This document shows, one piece after another, positions 61,001-64,000 of a DNA stretch of 64,000 nt; the stretch's first letter is position 1, and each line of letters starts with the position of its first letter. A program made the position numbers and the translations under genes. Source of the stretch: Gelatoporia subvermispora B (lineage: Eukaryota > Basidiomycota > Agaricomycetes > Polyporales > Gelatoporiaceae); the NCBI GenBank assembly GCA_000320605.2, contig KB445803.1, forward strand, positions 254,382 through 318,381, in the 5' to 3' direction. Below the pieces are notes generated by a model that searched no databases, was not told the DNA's origin, and was given only the letters and a program-made list of their open reading frames with translations.

Positions 61001-61226
61001 GATCTTATTGGGAGCTGTGGGAAAAGACGGCATGATATCTGCTGCTGCCGTGCTAGCTGACGATGCCGAACGAGGACGTGCAGGAGAGCGAGGTGTGCCG
61101 TTGGAATGCACATATGTCAAGACAATGATCGCCTTCAGCATGGATGAGGAGGGAATTTTGTTAAATGGCATTCACCGGATGGTTAATGAGAGGTGGTCTG
61201 GTCAACTCGAGGTTCGTCTGATCTGA
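58073..61226 (+). CDS. HET-domain protein (heterokaryon incompatibility type)
   Basis: HET-domain proteins act in fungal non-self recognition and related cell-death responses. Six exons (58073-58184, 58249-58409, 58485-58580, 58629-58832, 58895-59008, 59061-61226) join in phase to 950 residues. The last exon alone is a 722-codon frame beginning with ATG at 59061, but that ATG follows a splice acceptor (TTGCCTAG) and the upstream exons are open and phase-matched. The HET core is at about residues 553-665: YVAISHVWVDGLGS, LWLDALCIPNDKVRRKCAIG, MGETYRGASAVLVVDSGI, WIQRLWTLQEASLA. Before it is a cysteine-rich stretch (residues about 457-510: CKPF, HRDCTATACKV, YCNSHFAGTCTGERC) that may bind metal. 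The N-terminal 229 residues include a helix-rich part (IEFIDCYNKYVTLLPLAARN) and a hydrophobic segment (MVLFILS, MLIIIS). The first splice site is the least certain. Confidence 0.85.
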
Positions 61227-62644
61227 CACAGCTTCTTACATGACATGTACTGTTTGAGGAAGGTCACCACGCTGCATGATCGTACTACTTCGGAATCCGC
61301 TGTCACATCGACTTCGAGATGACAAAATATTGCCATAGTTGCGTGAAGCGTTTTGTGTACGTTCAACACCTGACTGATTTGACATTAAGAAACACTAGAT
61401 TTGGGCGCGATCAAGAGACTACAACCGTCGCAAATATTGATCGCAGGCTTGAACTTGAGCTTGAATTGTGGCAGTCTTGCTACACGTGACTTGCTGTTGC
61501 AAGCCCGATTAGGATCTTTGCCACGTGGCACAAGCTACAAATTTCGCGCGGGCGCGTCGTTGTGCGTACATCCCTCTCTCTCTCTCTCTCTCTCTCTTTT
61601 CTTTGACCTCACCGCAGGGGCTTTTATCGCTGGTGTAGTTTGCGGTGTTATATTGCTTATGATTTATCTGGGACGATGATTGCTCGCGTATGATCACCAT
61701 GGGCCGCCTGTTCGCGCAGGTCTGCGTGGTGAGCACCACGAGCAGGAGTAGCCTCCCGCAGCTACACGGTGAGGTCTCGGCAGTATAACCATGCACTTCC
61801 ACAAGTCATTATGGTGAGTACAATTTTACAGTCGTCTTCTCTGATGAGAATGCTGCCGCCCCAGTCGTAGCTATGAGCTGTGACGATAAGGCATGCAAAC
61901 AGCCAAATACTTTGCACCACTGAACTTTCAAGCGTCGCGTATCCTCTTATTGGTCGAACATAGCGCTAATCGACTTTTTGCAGGCCTGGTCGCAGTGTAA
62001 GCGGCGCTCGCCGTCGCAGATTTTATACGTTCCTGGAGCACCGTCCAGTTCTACGTGTGCTGTATCTACAATCTCCTGATCATGCTATTGAGCTCAATCA
62101 TTGTCACACTGGGAGGGTGCAGTTCAAGTGGTGAGTGCACTGGATCCTAGGGTTTGCTACGACTCTTTTATGGGATGATCCCAAACCGAAAGCAATTAGG
62201 AAGTGCCGTCTGAGAGCACTTTCCGCAAGGAAAGTGCGCTTGTCGAGACACGGTTCCCTGAATTCTCCTTTATCCTATTTGCGGTCATTGGCAAGGTTAC
62301 TGACCCGTACACTATTGCAGATATACTTCCGCGCTCGTAAATTACGAGTTCATGACGTCTGTGCTGGGAGATGCTACGGCGTCATTTGTTGTTTGCTAGG
62401 TGGATTGGTTCCCTTCGCGCATTTTTGTTGGTCCGGATCCCCGTTAGCGTAGATAGCTGCCGCGACATGTAATAACCAGAGAATAGAATTCATGTCTTGG
62501 AATAATTGTGTGTTACATCTTGGCGCTAGTTTCGAGGCGCTTAGCGACCCCTCTGGCCTGAGCCGAACGACACATCTTACTCTCCCACCTTCCGCTACGT
62601 ATCTCGCCCAACTGTTCTTTCTTGTCTAGTTTACTCCATATCCC
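61227..62644. other. Intergenic, 1.4 kb
   Basis: It contains a CT microsatellite and the PAN1 promoter. Hydrophobic plus-strand fragments (FIAGVVCGVILLMIYLG near 61625-61675, and VQFYVCCIYNLLIMLLSSII near 62045-62100) hint at a decayed membrane-protein gene, but frames are broken and no family can be named. Confidence 0.35.
61573..61597. repeat. (CT)n microsatellite
   Basis: About twelve consecutive CT units in non-coding DNA 350 bp after the HET gene stop. Confidence 0.9.
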
Positions 62645-64000
62645 ATGGCGCAGTGGGGCCAGGGATACCAGTATCCCATGCAGACTGGTTTCAACCAGCA
62701 GGGATTCAATTCTGGCGGTGGATTTCCAGGTCAGCGACCAGGAGGACTGCAACCACAGCCGACCGGTTTCCCAGGTGCTCAAGGTTTTCAACAACCTCAG
62801 CAGACCGGATTCCCAGGTCAGCAGGGGTCTATTCTTCCTCAGCAAACAGGATTTCCTGGTCAAGTTCAGCCGCAACAAACAGGATTCCCCGGCCAGCTCC
62901 AACCACAACAGACAGGGTTTCAGCCTCAGCAGACTGGATTCCAGGGCTCTAACTTCCAGCAGCGAGCCCCGCCACCGCCAGTACCTCCCATCCCCTCGCA
63001 GTTCCAATCGCAGCAGAATGCGCAATCCGGAGGGATGCTTGGCCTGCCGCAGCAGGGCGGCCGTTATGGGGCGTCTCCCGGTGGGCTGAGCCCGTCGCCC
63101 TTGGCCGCGCAGCCGACTGGTTTTGTTGGCGGTCCGCTGCGTCCGCTGGTGCCGCAGATGACGGGCTTTGTCGACCCGCGCCTGACGATGATGTCGAATA
63201 CGTTCCTGCCCGCGAATCCCGCTGCGCCGTACAACCCGGCGGGCGCGCCGCAGCTGCAGCAGCTCGGTGGGCCATCGCTGCAGCAGTCGTTCATGCAGCA
63301 CAACCAGACGCAACGTGGAAATGCGGCGCCGAAGGTCCCGTGGGCGCTGAGCAAGGCGGAGAAGAAGAGCTATGACCAAATCTTCCGCGCGTGGGACACG
63401 CAGAACACGGGCTTCATCAGTGGGCAGACGGCGCTGGAGGTGTTTGGCCAGAGCGGGCTCGATAAGAATGATCTTGCCAAGATCTGGTACGTGTAACGCC
63501 GATTGCTCCCCGACTACATCTGACGAGAGTGTAGGGCTCTGGCGGACGCAGATAACCGCGGCAAGCTCAACCTGGCAGAGTTCCATGTCGCGATGGGCCT
63601 TATCTACCGCAGTACGTGTCACGTATCAGTGGTTATTTGCTGGAATCTGGGCTAGGAATTCTTTGCTCCTGCGACGCGCCACCTGCCGTAAAACGGTATG
63701 CGTGCTCAAACGATAGACTGGTCTGCAGGAGGTCCGCCTCGGCGGTTCTGGAGACTTCCAGGCTAGGGAGTCGCGATACTTCGTCGTCTTCTCTTGAGAT
63801 CTCAGGCGGAGTCCATCGTTTGACAATATGCTATGGTCTGGGAGTTCAATGTATCTACAGCTATGGTCCTACATTCCAGCAAATGACCCTTCCTCTAAGA
63901 GAGAGAGAGAGAGAGGAATCAGTCCGCTTACATGATTTTTAGGACTCAACGGTAACGAGGTTCCAGACGAGCTGCCGCAGGAGCTTGTACCCCCGTCTCG
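62645..64000 (+). CDS. PAN1: PAN1-like actin/endocytosis regulator, partial (C-terminus off right edge)
   Basis: PAN1 is an EH-domain scaffold that activates Arp2/3 at endocytic sites. Exons 62645-63486, 63535-63611 and 63943-64000 are seen. The N-terminal 100 residues are built of repeats around PQQTGFPGQ, a hallmark of fungal PAN1, where they are phosphorylation targets of the Ark/Prk kinases. A first EH domain follows: VPWALSKAEKKSYDQIFRAW, DTQNTGFISGQTALEVFGQS, GLDKNDLAKIW joined to ALADADNRGKLNLAEFHVAM and GLIYRR, with an EF-hand loop DADNRGKLNLAEF. The next exon begins LNGNEVPDELPQELVPPS, the usual sequence after EH1. The intron before it (63612-63942) is 331 nt, several times longer than its neighbours. 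EH2, coiled coil and WH2 parts lie outside the window. Confidence 0.92.
63897..63915. repeat. (GA)n microsatellite inside a PAN1 intron
   Basis: About nine GA units just before the acceptor of the long third-exon intron of PAN1. Confidence 0.85.

Overview
This window is nuclear DNA from a filamentous basidiomycete, most likely an agaricomycete mushroom of the Polyporales type. The genes are broken by many short GT-AG introns (mostly 45-70 nt). The readable proteins are conserved eukaryotic ones (shugoshin, PRP4 kinase, eIF2A, CDC73, PAN1, Rap1-like, OPA3-like) mixed with families typical of mushroom genomes (DUF6534 membrane proteins, a DUF6697 protein, a HET-domain protein, a P450, F-box and P-loop-free IPK paralogues). 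No rRNA, tRNA, CRISPR or prokaryotic feature is visible. All gene models below were spliced by eye and family calls come from recognised motifs; no database search was possible.

Layout. 0-7.4 kb: an uncharacterised disordered protein (-, runs off the left edge) is divergent from shugoshin (+), followed by the PRP4 splicing kinase (+). 7.6-12.6 kb: a cyclase-superfamily hydrolase (+) converges on an MFS transporter (-). 14.5-18.7 kb: an F-box-like protein (-) and a cytochrome P450 (-). 21.2-24.1 kb: a BRCT plus Myb protein resembling telomeric Rap1 (-). 26.4-31.3 kb: two tandem DUF6534 seven-helix membrane protein genes (+). 33.4-34.4 kb: a Ser/Pro-rich hypothetical gene with a clear TATA box. 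36.4-37.05 kb: a 650-bp block of degenerate TTTTTGTCCGCA repeats bounded by an 11-bp inverted repeat. 37.2-42.4 kb: a coiled-coil/DUF6697 gene and a copper amine oxidase (+). 42.8-46.7 kb: eIF2A and an unrecognised proline-rich protein (-). 49.5-52.6 kb: OPA3-like (-) divergent from CDC73 (+). 52.7-57.3 kb: two inositol-polyphosphate-kinase paralogues in inverted, head-to-head orientation around a broken short-chain dehydrogenase gene. 58.1-61.2 kb: a 950-residue HET-domain protein. 62.6-64 kb: the N-terminus of PAN1, running off the right edge.

The window is a mosaic of conserved housekeeping genes (chromosome segregation, splicing, translation initiation, transcription elongation, endocytosis) and gene-poor or accessory stretches (12.6-14.5, 18.7-21, 24.1-26.4, 31.3-33.4, 34.4-37.1, 46.7-49.5, 61.2-62.6 kb) where no convincing coding model can be built. 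The most notable items are the spliced Rap1-like gene with an apparent GC-AG intron inside its Myb domain, the inverted repeat-bounded repeat block, the inverted IPK pair sharing a non-GT intron-like segment, and the HET gene whose N-terminal 229 residues are only recovered by splicing five upstream exons.
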